Shown here in pieces: positions 37,001 to 48,500 of a stretch of DNA of 64,000 nucleotides. The notes beneath the pieces are model-generated. The model saw only the letters and a program-made list of their open reading frames with translations, ran no database searches and was not told where the DNA came from. The translations under genes and the position numbers were made by a program. The DNA comes from Epinephelus fuscoguttatus (Eukaryota; Chordata; Actinopteri; Perciformes; Serranidae): NCBI RefSeq assembly GCF_011397635.1, contig NC_064761.1, positions 43,302,143 to 43,366,142 on the forward strand, in the 5' to 3' direction. How positions within the stretch are numbered: position 1 is the stretch's first letter; each line of letters opens with the position of its first letter.

Positions 37001-38074
37001 AAAGAGACACAAAGGAACGGCAAAATGGGAAAAACAATTTTCAACAATTTTCTCCTCCTGCTGATTTCAACACAGATTTGTTGTTCACAGTGTAGAAGTA
37101 TCAGTGAAACAAGGTGTACCCTCTGATGCATCAATAGGTAGTTTTTCTTTTCATCTTAAAGGCATCCCAGAGGAGATTTCTGTTCATCCAAGACACATTT
37201 TCTATTGTCCCCAGTACGCCGTTAGTTTTGAGCCTTGCTTTTTAGCCTGTGCCACATTGATGTGACACAGTAGAAAAACATTGGCCACTGCCATCAGTGA
37301 ATATCATCTTATTTGTTGATAGACTGATGGCAGTCAACAAGATGAATATTGGCAGATCCCGAAGTTCAGTTGATAAACTGGTGCATCCCTCCCTGGCATT
37401 TGTGTGAAAATGCAACAGCAGAGTAATGCAACATAACCCAAAGTAACTAATTATTTTCCACACAAATGAATCAAATAAATAAAGTAATAAGTTTCTTGTT
37501 TTATGACTCCAAAACTGATTAAAACAAACTCACCAGAAGAAAGACGTTAACTGTTTTCATTCTTGGTATCTTCTCAGGGCACCCCTGTCCTGCCCACGCT
37601 GATCTCGGTTCTACGTGATGAGACGATGTGGGAAACGCCACACTCCTTCAACCCTCAACATTTTCTGGACCAGGACGGCAAATTTAGGAAGAGAGAGGCC
37701 TTCCTCCCCTTTTCAGCAGGTCAGTCAGTAGTCTCTAAAACTGAGTTATATGTTATTTAACAGTTTCCTGTACATAAGAGGGAGTCAGGTTTCAAGTCTT
37801 ACTGTGTTCTGTGGTTGTTTCAGACTCTGAGCTGCAGCATTATCATGTGGTCAAAGTGGAAATAGTGTGTATATAACTCATCTGTTGTGTATCGTCAGGT
37901 AAGCGTGTGTGTCTCGGGGAGCAGCTGGCCAGGATGGAGTTATTCCTCTTCTTCACCTCCCTCCTTCAGAGGTTTTCTTTCTCAGCACCTGCTGGAGAGC
38001 AGCCCAGTCTGGATTACAAGTTAGGAGCCACTCTGTGTCCCAAACCTTACCGCCTCTGTGCCGTACCACGATAA
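23270..38074 (+). CDS. CYP2J-like cytochrome P450, copy C (9 exons, damaged intron 5 acceptor)
   Basis: Third tandem P450. Exons: 23270-23470, 25517-25679, 25814-25963, 26246-26406, 34190-34366, 35645-35783 (by homology), 35979-36166, 37578-37719, 37899-38074. All exons are open, and the homologous model gives 498 aa with the same anchor, AGTETT, EIQR and [11 protein letters not shown] motifs. Two oddities. The acceptor before exon 6 reads ...GACAC where copies A and B have ...ACAG, so the normal AG is lost; the next AG (35649-35650) would drop two codons (Met-Lys) and keep frame. The stretch after ExxR differs (NVIRMTSK, against NLLHMTNK in A and B). Intron 4 is about 7.8 kb, inflated by a tandem duplication with two Tc1 elements; intron 5 carries a tandem repeat array. 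Could be a working gene with a shifted splice, or a pseudogene in the making. Confidence 0.87.
23950..24440 (-). mobile_element. CR1/Rex1-like LINE C-terminal fragment in intron 1 of copy C
   Basis: The minus strand reads [20 protein letters not shown], then [16 protein letters not shown] and SGIACQSP, as in the C-terminal region of CR1-group reverse transcriptases, interrupted by stops. Neighbouring 24480-25140 contains no recognised element. Confidence 0.5.
27220..27500 (+). mobile_element. SINE-like repeat with LINE-type tail
   Basis: Contains CCTTGAGCAAGACACTGAACCCC, GTGTGTGAATGGGTGAATGTG and GAGTGGTCGGAAGACTAGGAAAGCGCTGTAAGTGCAGTCCATTTA, the closing block of a very common teleost short retroposon. 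Its head is degraded. The overlapping 142-codon frame (26929-27357) looks incidental. Confidence 0.5.
27617..28520 (+). repeat. Dispersed repeat R1, copy 2
   Basis: Nearly identical to 3271-4305 from TTATGTACAGCATACC onward. It lacks the first internal unit and a short stretch near 28135, and it ends in a long CA run (about 28450-28498). Its right part is the left edge of the tandem duplication. Confidence 0.75.
28887..30241 (-). mobile_element. Tc1-like transposon, unit 1
   Basis: A 1355-bp element with TA duplications (28885-28886, 30242-30243) and termini CAGTCCCTGACAAA / GTCAGGGACTG. The terminal inverted repeats are long (about 215 bp, imperfect). Length is below the usual 1.6 kb for autonomous Tc1 elements, consistent with an internal deletion. 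The transposase runs on the minus strand. Confidence 0.88.
29209..29882 (-). pseudogene. Tc1 transposase remnant, unit 1
   Basis: From 29882 the minus strand begins [20 protein letters not shown] and continues with [22 protein letters not shown], a helix-turn-helix head, then stops. The catalytic end follows in another frame (29643-29209): [41 protein letters not shown], containing the second Asp and the Glu of the DDE triad. The part between, including the first catalytic Asp, is missing. Inactive. Confidence 0.85.
30482..30750 (-). mobile_element. Rex3-like LINE 3' tail, unit 1 (cut by duplication junction)
   Basis: The minus strand encodes [20 protein letters not shown] and ends in a (GATG)n-type tail, seen here as CCATCC repeats (30482-30521). 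The tetranucleotide tail is a known trait of fish Rex3. The 5' side is cut at the duplication junction. Confidence 0.75.
31428..32779 (-). mobile_element. Tc1-like transposon, unit 2
   Basis: Duplicate of the unit 1 element, 1352 bp with the same termini and TA flanks (31426-31427, 32780-32781). It differs by a few substitutions and a 3-bp indel near 32225 (GGGTGAAACGG against GGGTGAATCTTGGG). Confidence 0.88.
31750..32420 (-). pseudogene. Tc1 transposase remnant, unit 2
   Basis: Same broken structure as unit 1: helix-turn-helix head starting at 32420, internal loss, and a separate catalytic-end frame 32184-31750 ([22 protein letters not shown]). The shared defects show that the damage predates the duplication. 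Confidence 0.85.
33018..33915 (-). mobile_element. Rex3-like LINE 3' fragment, unit 2 and beyond
   Basis: Minus-strand frames give [20 protein letters not shown] followed by [29 protein letters not shown] and [14 protein letters not shown], ending in a (GATG)n-type tail (33018-33063). Matches the C-terminal part of the LINE in copy B intron 4. Multiple frameshifts. Sequence beyond 33290 is single copy, so this is the parental locus of the unit 1 fragment. Confidence 0.75.
34430..35230 (+). repeat. Minisatellite array in intron 5 of copy C
   Basis: About six imperfect units of roughly 130-140 bp, each with CATTCTCATGAACATGATAT, CTCAAGAACACCTT, TTCTTCAA, TTGGCACAAA and GATTTTGGTGGT. The wider insertion (about 34386-35562) is flanked by ATGTCTC on both sides, and that text is contiguous in copies A and B, so it is an insertion specific to copy C. 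Confidence 0.75.
36198..36855. mobile_element. hAT-type MITE (H1) split by another MITE, intron 7 of copy C
   Basis: GGTTCCACAGGGTCCAGATTTCTCC begins the H1 element, which resumes after 36720 with GCAGCACTTGCTGGAAATTCACT and ends AATTGGGAACTAGTGG. The interruption 36303-36709 is a separate insertion. Both ends have drifted from the CAGTGGTTCCCAAC consensus. Confidence 0.6.
36303..36709. mobile_element. Short-TIR MITE nested in H1
   Basis: A 407-bp insert with short CTAGTCT / AGACTAG ends. It contains GGTCTGGTGAGCGAGACTAG at the right end and no coding capacity. The 139-codon minus-strand frame across it is incidental. Confidence 0.5.
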
Positions 38075-38754
38075 ACCACCGCCTGCTTCAAACTGAACCA
38101 TCACCAACACACAGAGTCCATGTGTCTAACTACAGCTATCTTGTGATGCATCAAAAAGTGGTTATAATGAAAGATAAATGGAAACTTCTTCCTCTTTCTT
38201 TAATAGGTTGTGTGACTGTTGTTAGGATGGTGGTTCTTCCTACATTACTTTACCTGTTTTAGAACATTCCTATCTACTTCTTAAGACTCTAGACTCCATC
38301 ATTATGCCCTTTGTCTGGGCCAACAAGCCTTCTTGCATCTCTAAGACACACCTACAGAAGCCCTCGGCCTGCTTCAAACTGAACCATCACCAACACAGTG
38401 TTTGTTCCACTGCATGTATCTTGTGATGCATCAAATATCTGCTGTATTGTTATTTTACTACAGTGACAGGGCTCAACACTAAAACTAACTAACTTTTGAA
38501 AGTGGTTGCCATTTTAACTCCCCTTTAGTTATCCATCATGCAGTTATACTGTACGTCAGCTTAATAATGAAAATGTGACATAAAATAATGTTTAATGTTT
38601 TATCACATGAACTGAACAAAATTCTTTTTAGTTTGTGTTTTGACACTTTATAGAATTTGAATCTCATCAGTTAACGTGTCATCTCGTCAGTGGGAGTGCC
38701 AGCTCTTGCATCCTCCCCCTCACTATATCGTCGAGCTCCAGTGGTTGTCTAGCC

Positions 38755-39085
38755 CAGTGGTTCCCAGCCGGTCCAGCCACTGGGTCCAGATTTGTCCTCA
38801 GTCATTAGTTCAAGGTCCACACAGTTTAATATATTCAGCGTCATACTTGCCTTTGGCCATGTTTTCAAGCTAGTGTGCTGTCTGCGTCAAGTAGCTGTCT
38901 GTTAGTCACTCACTCTAGAGCAGGAAATGGCACTTCAAAATAAAAGCTCTGGCCCAGAAATTCACTGTACTTCAAAATAAAGTGTATTCTTTACAAACCT
39001 GATACATTTGCGAGTCGCCTGCGGTCCATTCAGAATGGACCCACAACCCACTTTAGGACCGCGACCCACCAGTTGGGAACCACTG
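38755..39085. mobile_element. hAT-type MITE H1, intact copy
   Basis: A 331-bp element with ends CAGTGGTTCCCA and TGGGAACCACTG and an 8-bp flanking duplication GTCTAGCC / GTCTAGCT (one mismatch). Eight-base target duplications and this terminal sequence are typical of hAT elements. Confidence 0.8.
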
Positions 39086-39445
39086 GTCTAGCTTCATGGT
39101 TCTGTAGGATGTTCAACCTTAAACTAGTGAACTTAACGTGTCACTTATCGAGGTGTAAGTTGTACATGCTTTGCAGTATAACTTTACGTCGAGTGTAAAG
39201 ATGCCAGGACACGTCCCCTCACAAGACTTTCACAGAGTTGCCTTCTGTTTTTCAGTCAGGTTCATCTGTTTATTTGTCAGTTGTATCAATTTGCACATTA
39301 GTTTGGGATGTTGACAAGTTAGTCGAGCTTTTCATGCAACTTAATTTGCTTCACCATTGGCTCTTAAACAGGTGCCTGTATGCATGAGTTAATGCACCAC
39401 TGCACATGCAGCGCTGCCTGGTTCTGACTAGAGCAGCAGGATTTA

Positions 39446-40461
39446 CAGGGACAGTTCACCCGAGAATAAAAAACATATTTTCCCTCTTATCTGTTACTGA
39501 TCAGTCTAGATTGTTTTGGTGTGAGTTGCTGAGTGTTGGAGATATCAGAGACGTCTGCTTTCTCTTGTACATAATATCACTAGATGACACTCGGATTGTG
39601 GCGCTTAAAGCACCAAAAAACTACATTTAAATCAGGAGAGACTTTTTCTGAGAGATGATTTACATTTACAGAAGTATGAGTAATGTGAAAAGCAATTTGA
39701 CCCCATCGTGATGTCATCTATTCCAGGAGGGTGGTAAAGACATGGTAGATCAGGAAGTCTAGTTGCTGGTGGTGATGAGTTGAGGTGAGGTGAGGTGAGG
39801 ACGGAGCTGAGGATATGGATGTGAAGAGGAGTGGGCTTTTAATGAGCTTGTCCTGGGCTCTGGATGAGGTGGCAGGAGGTGAATGGGGTGCGATGATTCC
39901 CCTAAAATGACAGCTGAGAGGAGAAGGGATTTAAAGTTTGGCAGCAGCAGCATGAATGGCTGAAGGAGATCATGGCAAAGTTTGATTGGCTAACTGGGAA
40001 AGGGAACACCCAGAGTGGAAGTGGGATAGAGAGAGAACTGTGAATAAGTGTGGCATAAAGAACGTCTTCCTGATTGAACTAAGGCTGAGCTTCATTTGAG
40101 AAACTCAACAGCAATGTCTCTGTCCAGAAATCATGACCCAAATATTCAAGATAATCCACAGACCTTGTTGTGAGCAGTTTCATGCAGGAACTGTTTTCTA
40201 TCTATCAAACTGTAGTGCTGTATGAAACTGCTCACAACAAGGTCTGTGGATTATCTTGAATATTTGGGTCATGATTTCTGGACAGAGACATTGCTGTTGA
40301 GTTTCGGAAATACATTTTTCTGGGGCAGATTGAACACTGCAGGCCAATCTAGTTCTATATATTGGAGAGAAGGCAGACATCTCTACAGCCAATATCTCTA
40401 GCACTCAGCAACTAACAAGACTGCACTACAGGTAAAATGTTGGAGTGAACTGTCTCTTTAA
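39446..40461. mobile_element. MITE with GGGACAGTTCACCC ends and an 83-bp perfect hairpin
   Basis: Left end CAGGGACAGTTCACCC, right end GGAGTGAACTGTCTCTTTAA. Inside, 40101-40183 and 40222-40304 are exact inverted copies with a 38-bp loop. Related arms occur at 55353-57161. Positions 39690-39960 are a GAGGTGA-rich insert or drift. Downstream, 40470-42500 shows nothing I can name apart from AT-rich sequence. Confidence 0.65.
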
Positions 40462-42520
40462 ATATGACTGATGCAGCAAATATTAAAATAGGCTTATAAG
40501 ACTTTATTAATCCCACACTGGGGGAAATCAGAAGAAAAGAATAAAGGAAAGGAAAAAAATGAGTAAAGTGCTAAATAGGATAAAAAAAAATGCTAAAATA
40601 CAAATAAGATCAAATAAAGATAAATTAATATAAAATCTGTCTTCACCTTTCACTCATACAGATATTATATGTCCATGACTGATAGTTGCACAGGGTATAT
40701 ACTGTATCACACACACGCTGTGTCGTATTTCTCACTGTCAATATATAGAAATATATAACTGTTGTTGCACACGTAACTCTAGATGTTACCAGTATATTGA
40801 ACTGAAATATACAAAAGCATCCTTTCCAGTTGTTTTTGTCTTCAATCACTGCACGCTGGATTTGTCTGATTTGCTTTAATTTCATGTGAGTAAATAAAAA
40901 CATCCAGAGATTTAGTTTGTGTTTCTCGTTCAGACGGCTGTATGTTCATGTTCACACTGTGGTTTCAGTCTGAGGTTTTCAGGTGAGAAAAACACTCGAA
41001 GTAGAGGCAACAGCATACAGTCAGTGTCAGTGCTGCTTACCAACCTGAGCATGTGTAATATCTGCTGTTATTATAAATGAAGTCTACAGTGAACTGTAGA
41101 CTGTGAAACTGTGTTTCACCTGTATTTGGTGTCTTCAGCATGAAGCACTTCACAAATGAAAAGCAGCACTTTGAGCTGTTTTTCTTGAACTGAACCTTTA
41201 ATCTTTTGAATGTCAAATCTTCAAATGAGCTAATTTCATGCTTGAGGTCTCTTTTATCTTCACATGAACACACACCTTGTTTCACTTCTGGGTTTTCCCT
41301 GTAAAGCTTTTGAAGTTAGAAGTGGAAAATAACCAGTAAAAGGAAATCACAAAAAGCTTGAAAAAGCCTCCGTCTCTGCTGATTATTCCTCAAACACAGT
41401 CGACACAGGGACTATGAACATCAGCAACCAGCCAAATAAGAAGAGACCTCTTTCACACTGACAGTGTAAGTTTGTTTTATAAACTTTAAAGACAGATCAT
41501 GTGCATTTACTGTCAGTTTAGAGACAGCAGTGAATGTAATATGGATCGACTGTGTTTGCCTTGTTGTTCATCAGCACATTTTAAGTTACTGTAAAAACTC
41601 TCTGAAGTGTCGGACTTGTGGAAACAAAATAATGAGGTTGCTGTGAAGCTACGGTCAGCATCTTTTTCAAAGTTAAAAACTGATGTCACGGAGCATGTTA
41701 CATGTCAGGTTGATCACTTGATTATCTGCTAACTGCAGCACGTTTAATGGGAGCAGCTTCTCAGCACACTGACATTTAAAGACTTTGTGGTGATGAAAAA
41801 CAGGCAACTTATGTAGGGCACTGAAGTACTGACTCTAACATTCAAAGTTTCTGCATTTACCCAGATACCACCAAACTAGGTCACTGGCCTCGTTAAGATG
41901 TTTCATTCTTAGAGCAGAGATTATTCTAATCAGATGCATCTCACAAGGCAAGCCACCTGAGGAAGATGTTACGATGAAGAGAAATGTGTCCTGATAAGAA
42001 AACCTTAAAGCCATTAAGAAGAAAAGCAGACGGCATGAAATTCTGGTGAGTTTTATTTTGGCATGTCTTTTAACGTCACTTGGTTTGTGGTTTACAGTTT
42101 AGAAAACATGTAATCTACTTTCAAGATGTTTTACAAAATCAAATGTTCAGATTGTGACGCAGTGCGTGTTAGTTAATCTCTGTGAAGTAACAAGAAAACG
42201 CAGTGACAGAAATATCTCTTATCTGCCACAGTGCATGTGTCACAGAGCCATGACTGGAGCTGCCTGTACTTCTGTAAATGTTTATCAGACACAAACTTCT
42301 ACTTAAAGAGATGAGAAGTTCAACTAAACACTGTGCGTCTTCCTCATGGTAGACAGAACGGCTCCTGTCGGCAGATGGCTGAGGTATGTTTTGAGGATCA
42401 TCTCATTAACTGTGCGGAAATTCCCGTGAAAATTTGGTCATTAATGATTAGAATAATTTTTGTTCACAGCTGCTGAGTCATCCTGAGTGGGTTCTAAGAC
42501 ATTAAGAAAGATGAGCTGAG

Positions 42521-45500
42521 ATGAATCTCCCCTCACACCCCTGGAGATTCGTTATTATACTCCTCTGTTTTTCCATTGAGTGTGAGTATTACAGTATCTA
42601 TCAATCTGCATTATTACTGTCAGCCTGTTTGTCTCAGTTCAGTCCCTGAAAACTCTCACAATTTGGTAGCATCTGTGGTTTCAATTTCTGAACCATGCCT
42701 CTGCAGCTGTGACCACAGCACTGTTGTTAAAAGTTTTTTGTACAACAGTCAAACGAACATTTAAGGTGAGACATCTCAGGTGAAAACATATTTGTAATGT
42801 ACTGGTCAGTTTTGAGATTTTGGGCTATTTTGCCTTTATAACATGTCGTCTTTCAGACTAGTGGCAAGAAGAAGAAGATGGTATCAAAAGTATCCTTATT
42901 AAAGAGACCATTGATTATTTAATTCAACCCCTTACTCACATTTTTTCATTATCTCTTCAATCTGGAATTGTCCCCCAGGACTTAAAAATTGCTAAAGTTG
43001 TTCTAATATTCAAATCAGGTGACACCAACGAATTTGGAAATTATAGACCAATATCTATCTTGCCTTGCGCCTCAAAGATCTTGGAAAAGCTGATCTATTC
43101 TAGGATATCTAAACACTTAGAACTCAACATATTATACAAACATCAATATGGTTTTCAAAAAAAAATATTCTACTGAATATGCACTCCTACAGCTTGTTAA
43201 TCATATTTCTACTGCTCTTGACGAGAGGAAATTTGCGCAGGTTTTCTTAGATTTGAGTAAAGCTTTTGATACGGTCAATTATGACATCCTCATCTCCAAA
43301 CTTAACAGATATAGTGTGGAAGGAACTGTCCTGAAATGGTTTAGAAATGATCTCTCTAATAGAGAACAATATGTGTACTTAAATGGTTATTCATCAAAGA
43401 AATTGAAAATTTTGCTTGGTGTTCCCCAGGGTTCAATTTTGGGTCCTTTATTATTTTTAATTTATATTAATGATATCGCTATGTCATGCAAAAATTTTCT
43501 TCCTATTTTGTTCGCGGACGACACCAATCTCATAGCCACTCATGAGGATTTTTCTACCCTGATTGAATGTGTTCATGAGGATCTATCTTCTGTTGCTCAT
43601 TGGTTTCAACTTAACAAGCTAACTCTTAATGTGATTAGCAGAGTTGAAATCCTACAAGTTCAGTCTACCAAATTCTTAGGAGTTATGTTAGATGAACGGT
43701 TAAATTGGTCTACTCATATTGATCTTGTATGCAAAAGATCTATGAAGATGCTAGGTATATTGAGAAAGGTTTGTCCAGTAATTCACTCCTCAGCTCAATT
43801 AACCCCATACTATAGCTTTTTGTTCCCCCATATAAATTATTGTAATATTGTTTGGGCAGCTACTTAACCCACTTATCTTAAAAAAATATTTACTATTATA
43901 CTATATATACTATTTTACTTCAGAAGAGGTTTTTGAGATTGATCTCCCATTCGAGTCGATATGCACCCTCTGCACCTCTCTTCAGTAAATACCAACTGTT
44001 ACCTATTGATAAAGTGAACGTCTTTCAAACATGTCTATTCTTACGTAAGCTCATTTATAGGAAACAAGATCTTCCAGTCACTTTTAATAACTTTTTTTAT
44101 TTCTACATACCAAACAAGGCTTTGTAATAGCAGTCTCTTCTTACCGTTCTCCCGAACATCAAGTCACCGGTTCAACATCTGTTTTAGAGGTCCCAAGCTA
44201 TGGAATGAATTAAGTTTATCACTGAGGTCCATGTCTTCTCATTTTCTTTTCAAAAAGCATCTGAAGGCACTTTTAGTGTCCACATGAACTCTTAAAGCAT
44301 CTACTTTAATCATCCTTATCAGTTTTTCTCTCTGTCTGATCTCTTGTTTCTTCTTCTTTGTCCTAATTTGCTTCAATTACCCTAGTTTTGCTCCTTTTTT
44401 GTTGTTTTTTATGTTTCTTGTTGTTGTTATTGTTGTTATTTTGTTTTGTGACTCTTTACTTAGTCTAGGAATTTAGCCTGCATGTCATTTGCTTGTGATT
44501 ATGGCTAGGGGTGGAACTCTGTACAAGCCTGCATGGGCTTCGTTCCCCCCTTGCACAGTTGTCTAATTCAATTGTGCTAAATAAATAAATAAATAAATAA
44601 AATAAGATGTCATAAATACATATTCAGATTTTCATTCTAGTTCAGATTTCTCTTGTGGAAATGCATGCAAAAAAACACAAATTTAATTAGATAATGCTTA
44701 AATGCTTAGTAAATATTGTTAAAGGCCATTTTTTCAAAATTATTTGTTTCTTATAATCTGAGCCAATGCAGGACAAGATTTCCACACACTTAGATCTATG
44801 AAGTGTTTCACTTTGTCTCAGAATAAATTGAAATACTGCATAGATGTAAGTGTGCAGAAATCTTATGATTATTATGGCTCAGCAGCACTTACAGACATCA
44901 AACTTTCCAGCTTTATTCCTGACTATATAAGAGATTTCTTTTTATAGAGATTTATATAAATTTTTAGATAATGGAAGATTTTTACAGAGGGGTTTGTTCA
45001 TATATAATTCATAGCATGATTCATATAACACATTTTATTCCTAAAGAAAAGACTTTTAATGGCTGTTGACATTATACTCTGATTTATTTAGTGATAAAAA
45101 GACATATCCAAAATTCTGTCTGTGAAATAAATCATCTCTTTTGTGTCAACGAGATGAAACAAGAATTTAAAACCTGGTTCTATGTTTCTGTTCAGGAAAT
45201 GTTCAGGAAACGTTTGCAAATAAGTACATATCTAATATGATAATGTCTCATTTGCATATTTAAACTTAATTTTCAGAAAATTTGTGAGCAATGTGAGCAA
45301 CTAACAGGGACATTTCATGGTGATATCTCGTAGTTAAAATGTTTACCCTATTCACCTGTAGTGTCTACAAAAAATTATGAAAAAATGTATGAAATTTTAC
45401 AGTAAATATCTCTTAAGGCCATTTTCTCAAAATTATTTTCTCTTTTAATCTCAGCCAGTGCAGGACAACTACATATTCACATGGCTCAGTCTCAGCAAGG

Positions 45501-48500
45501 TGCTGAAAACTGACCCCAGACTTGTGGAATACATTTAAAATGCACCTCTTTTTGTGTTTATGACGAGTTGACATAATGATTATTATAATTAGATGTCCAA
45601 GGTTACAGACCGATTCTAACTCTCTGTCAGATAGATGTCTGGCAGGATACGACACAAAACTGGCTGTCATGATAGCCAGTCTTATCCTGATATCCTCATG
45701 ATATCTTAATGACAAATCAAAATGGTACCACTTTACTTTAGGTCAAAGAATGTATTCATTATGTCATAATGGTGTCATGACAGCCAGTTTTGTGTCGTAT
45801 CCTGCCAGACATCTATCTGACCGTGTGCACCGTGTGCCAGGCGGCAGGCAGGGCCAGGGACCCAGGTGTGCTGACAGACTTTTTTACCAAATGTAAACAT
45901 GCACCTCAAGGGATAGTGCACCCAAAAATGAAAATTCAGCCATTATCTACTCACCCATATGCCGAGGGAGGCTCAGGTGAAGTTTTAGAGTCCTCCTAAT
46001 GGAGACTGACGGCGCCCCAGATTCAAACGTCCAAAAACACATAATTGAAACCATAAAATATCTCCATACTGCTCGTCCGTAGTGATCCAAGTGTCCTGAA
46101 GCCCTGACATAAAAAGTTGTTTGGAAGAATGTCATTCGAACTCTGTTTTTAGCTGGTCCCGCGCAAGCACACACACATGAGCGCGGTACACAGAGAGACC
46201 TTTTTGTTGTCCCAAACCTTTCTTGGCATATGTCACTGCCAGAAAAGGGGCTTAACAATAAAATCGTAAGAGAGGGGGAACTCACAGAATCACATCCTGG
46301 GGTATAAACATGCTCACTGTGCGGCAGGTATACAAATGTACCATCTATTAATTACTTTCAAACCAAATATGATTCCATATGTTTTTTTGTTGGACAGGTT
46401 TCCCTCTGCTCCCTGCTGGCTGCCAGCATTTAAACGTCCATGGCCACGTGACAGTCGAACCAGCTCCGCCCTTCCTGTTGGGCTCAAACCTGACCGTGTA
46501 CTGCCACGTCACAGACATCGTATCATGTCACCGGAGGTAGGGATATGATAAAATATAGTATGCCTGTGAGACGAAATCTATGCTTAATTTTTGTTGACGA
46601 GACGTGACAATGTTCGTGGTCGACTATAAGACATATTGACAGTCGAGAACAGTCGTGCTTGTAATGATCTTCAGATGCCTGATGAGCGACAGGCTGGTAA
46701 GCTCCAGTAAATAGTCTGCACCAGGATGTTTGGGTTGGTGCGAGTTGTGAGCTGTAACTCAGCAGTAAATAATCAGCCGTGTGTGTCTGACTGTGGATGG
46801 TGGAGCTGCTGAATGGATTTGTGGAGTTTGTTAGTTGCAGCGGTGGCTGTTAGCAGCTAGCTCCGCTCGCAGCCTTCACAGCTTCACCCCGCAGGACTCC
46901 ACTCAGTCCGGACTGGAGAAGGTTTGTGGGTTGATGGTGTTTGACAGGCAGGTAGGAGGCTCAGTTATCTGTGAGTGTAGCTGTGCTGTAAGTAAACAGT
47001 CTGAACTCAGATCAGTTTTCTCTGACAGAGATGAAAGTTTAGTTTGAATCACCAACTCTGTGAGAGGACACCAGTTTAAACCTCCAGACTAACATGTTGC
47101 ACATGAAGAAACAAGTTATGTTTCTGCTTCTTAACAGTCACATGGATAAGTCAGAGTTTACAATGAACCTGGGGACAAATCCTAGTTGGCTCACATTAGT
47201 TATTTGTTGAGAGCATAAATAGAGAGATGTTGAGCTTTTCAGATGATGATCAGTAAGTGTGTGCTCGTAAATCAGCTCTTAAACCTGTCACACACTGCTG
47301 GAGACATGACACACACATTATCTTATACAACCTGTCACCTTGAGTCTGATTCATGATCCATGAGTTAACCTCACTGGATCAGTTTAACATTCAGAAGCAT
47401 ATTGACTAAAAGTAATGACTAAAATGTCATGTATTTTTGCCGACTACTGAAACTAGACTAAAACTTTGCGGGATAAAAATGTCTAAAATTTGACTAAAAG
47501 TAATGAGCATTTTCATCTCAAGACTCAGACTAAATCTAAAACAGTTATCGACACAGGGTCAGAGGAAATTAAAGACATCCACACCATAAACTGATCCAGA
47601 GAAGACACAAATTGTTGCCTAAAAATACACCAGAATGCAGGAAGTTCAGTGTCTGATGCTCAAATTTTCTGTCTGAGGACCCCCTAACTCCTCATTTTAC
47701 ATGTGTCCCTCCCCAGTGTTGAAACTAAACCTTACGCCCTTTATATATAAAATACATTCACATGTGTCATCAGGAAAGTCCAGATGCAGTAATGTTCCTG
47801 TCTTCCAGTTTCAAAATATACCTGGAGCTGAACGATGAGACTGTGAATTCTTGGGAGAGAGTCAGCTGCACCTCGATGATATTCAATCTGTTCAATGTCT
47901 GGAAGCCGCGATCGAAAGTGATCTGCAAGCTGAAGACTGATCAGCTGCCTAAGATCGTCGATGGAAAGGACCTTCATGGCGGGCGTACGTACAGTTGGCT
48001 CTGATGTTTGTGGTCACATAAAGTTAGGATTGTGTGAATTAAAAAGTGTGCAAATATAAAATATGGCACAAACTTAAATGACACAGATTAACAGGTTACT
48101 ACCTCATTGTTTATAGGTGGTAGGGTAGTGGCTGAAGTGTGTCACCATGGTTATAAAAATGTTGTTGGATGAACATTAGTGACGTCCTCCTCAGCTGAGC
48201 AGTGACATTAGCTAGCTCAGTGGCGCTAGGTAGGGTTAGGCGATATTGAAATTTCCCTGGTGACCATATTGCTTTAGAATAATTAACTATTATCATCTAC
48301 AAAAGCTGAAGAGACACACAGATAAATATCTATGGACTGGAGACGCATACAGTGGCATGTTTGGGCATCCATGGTCAAAATTTCTTTCACTGTAAATAGT
48401 TAAATAAAGTAGAAGATGAACTGATCTCCAAAAGACATGAAGTTAAAGATGGAACATTCTTTTCAACACGTGAAGCAAGATTAGAGTATTATTTTTGTCT

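Noticed and set aside
42661..42764. Possible second receptor exon (PENSHNLVASVV)
   Set aside because: It ends in a stop before any donor and does not match the phase of neighbours; joining 42581 directly to 46398 gives a continuous IL12RB2-like D1.
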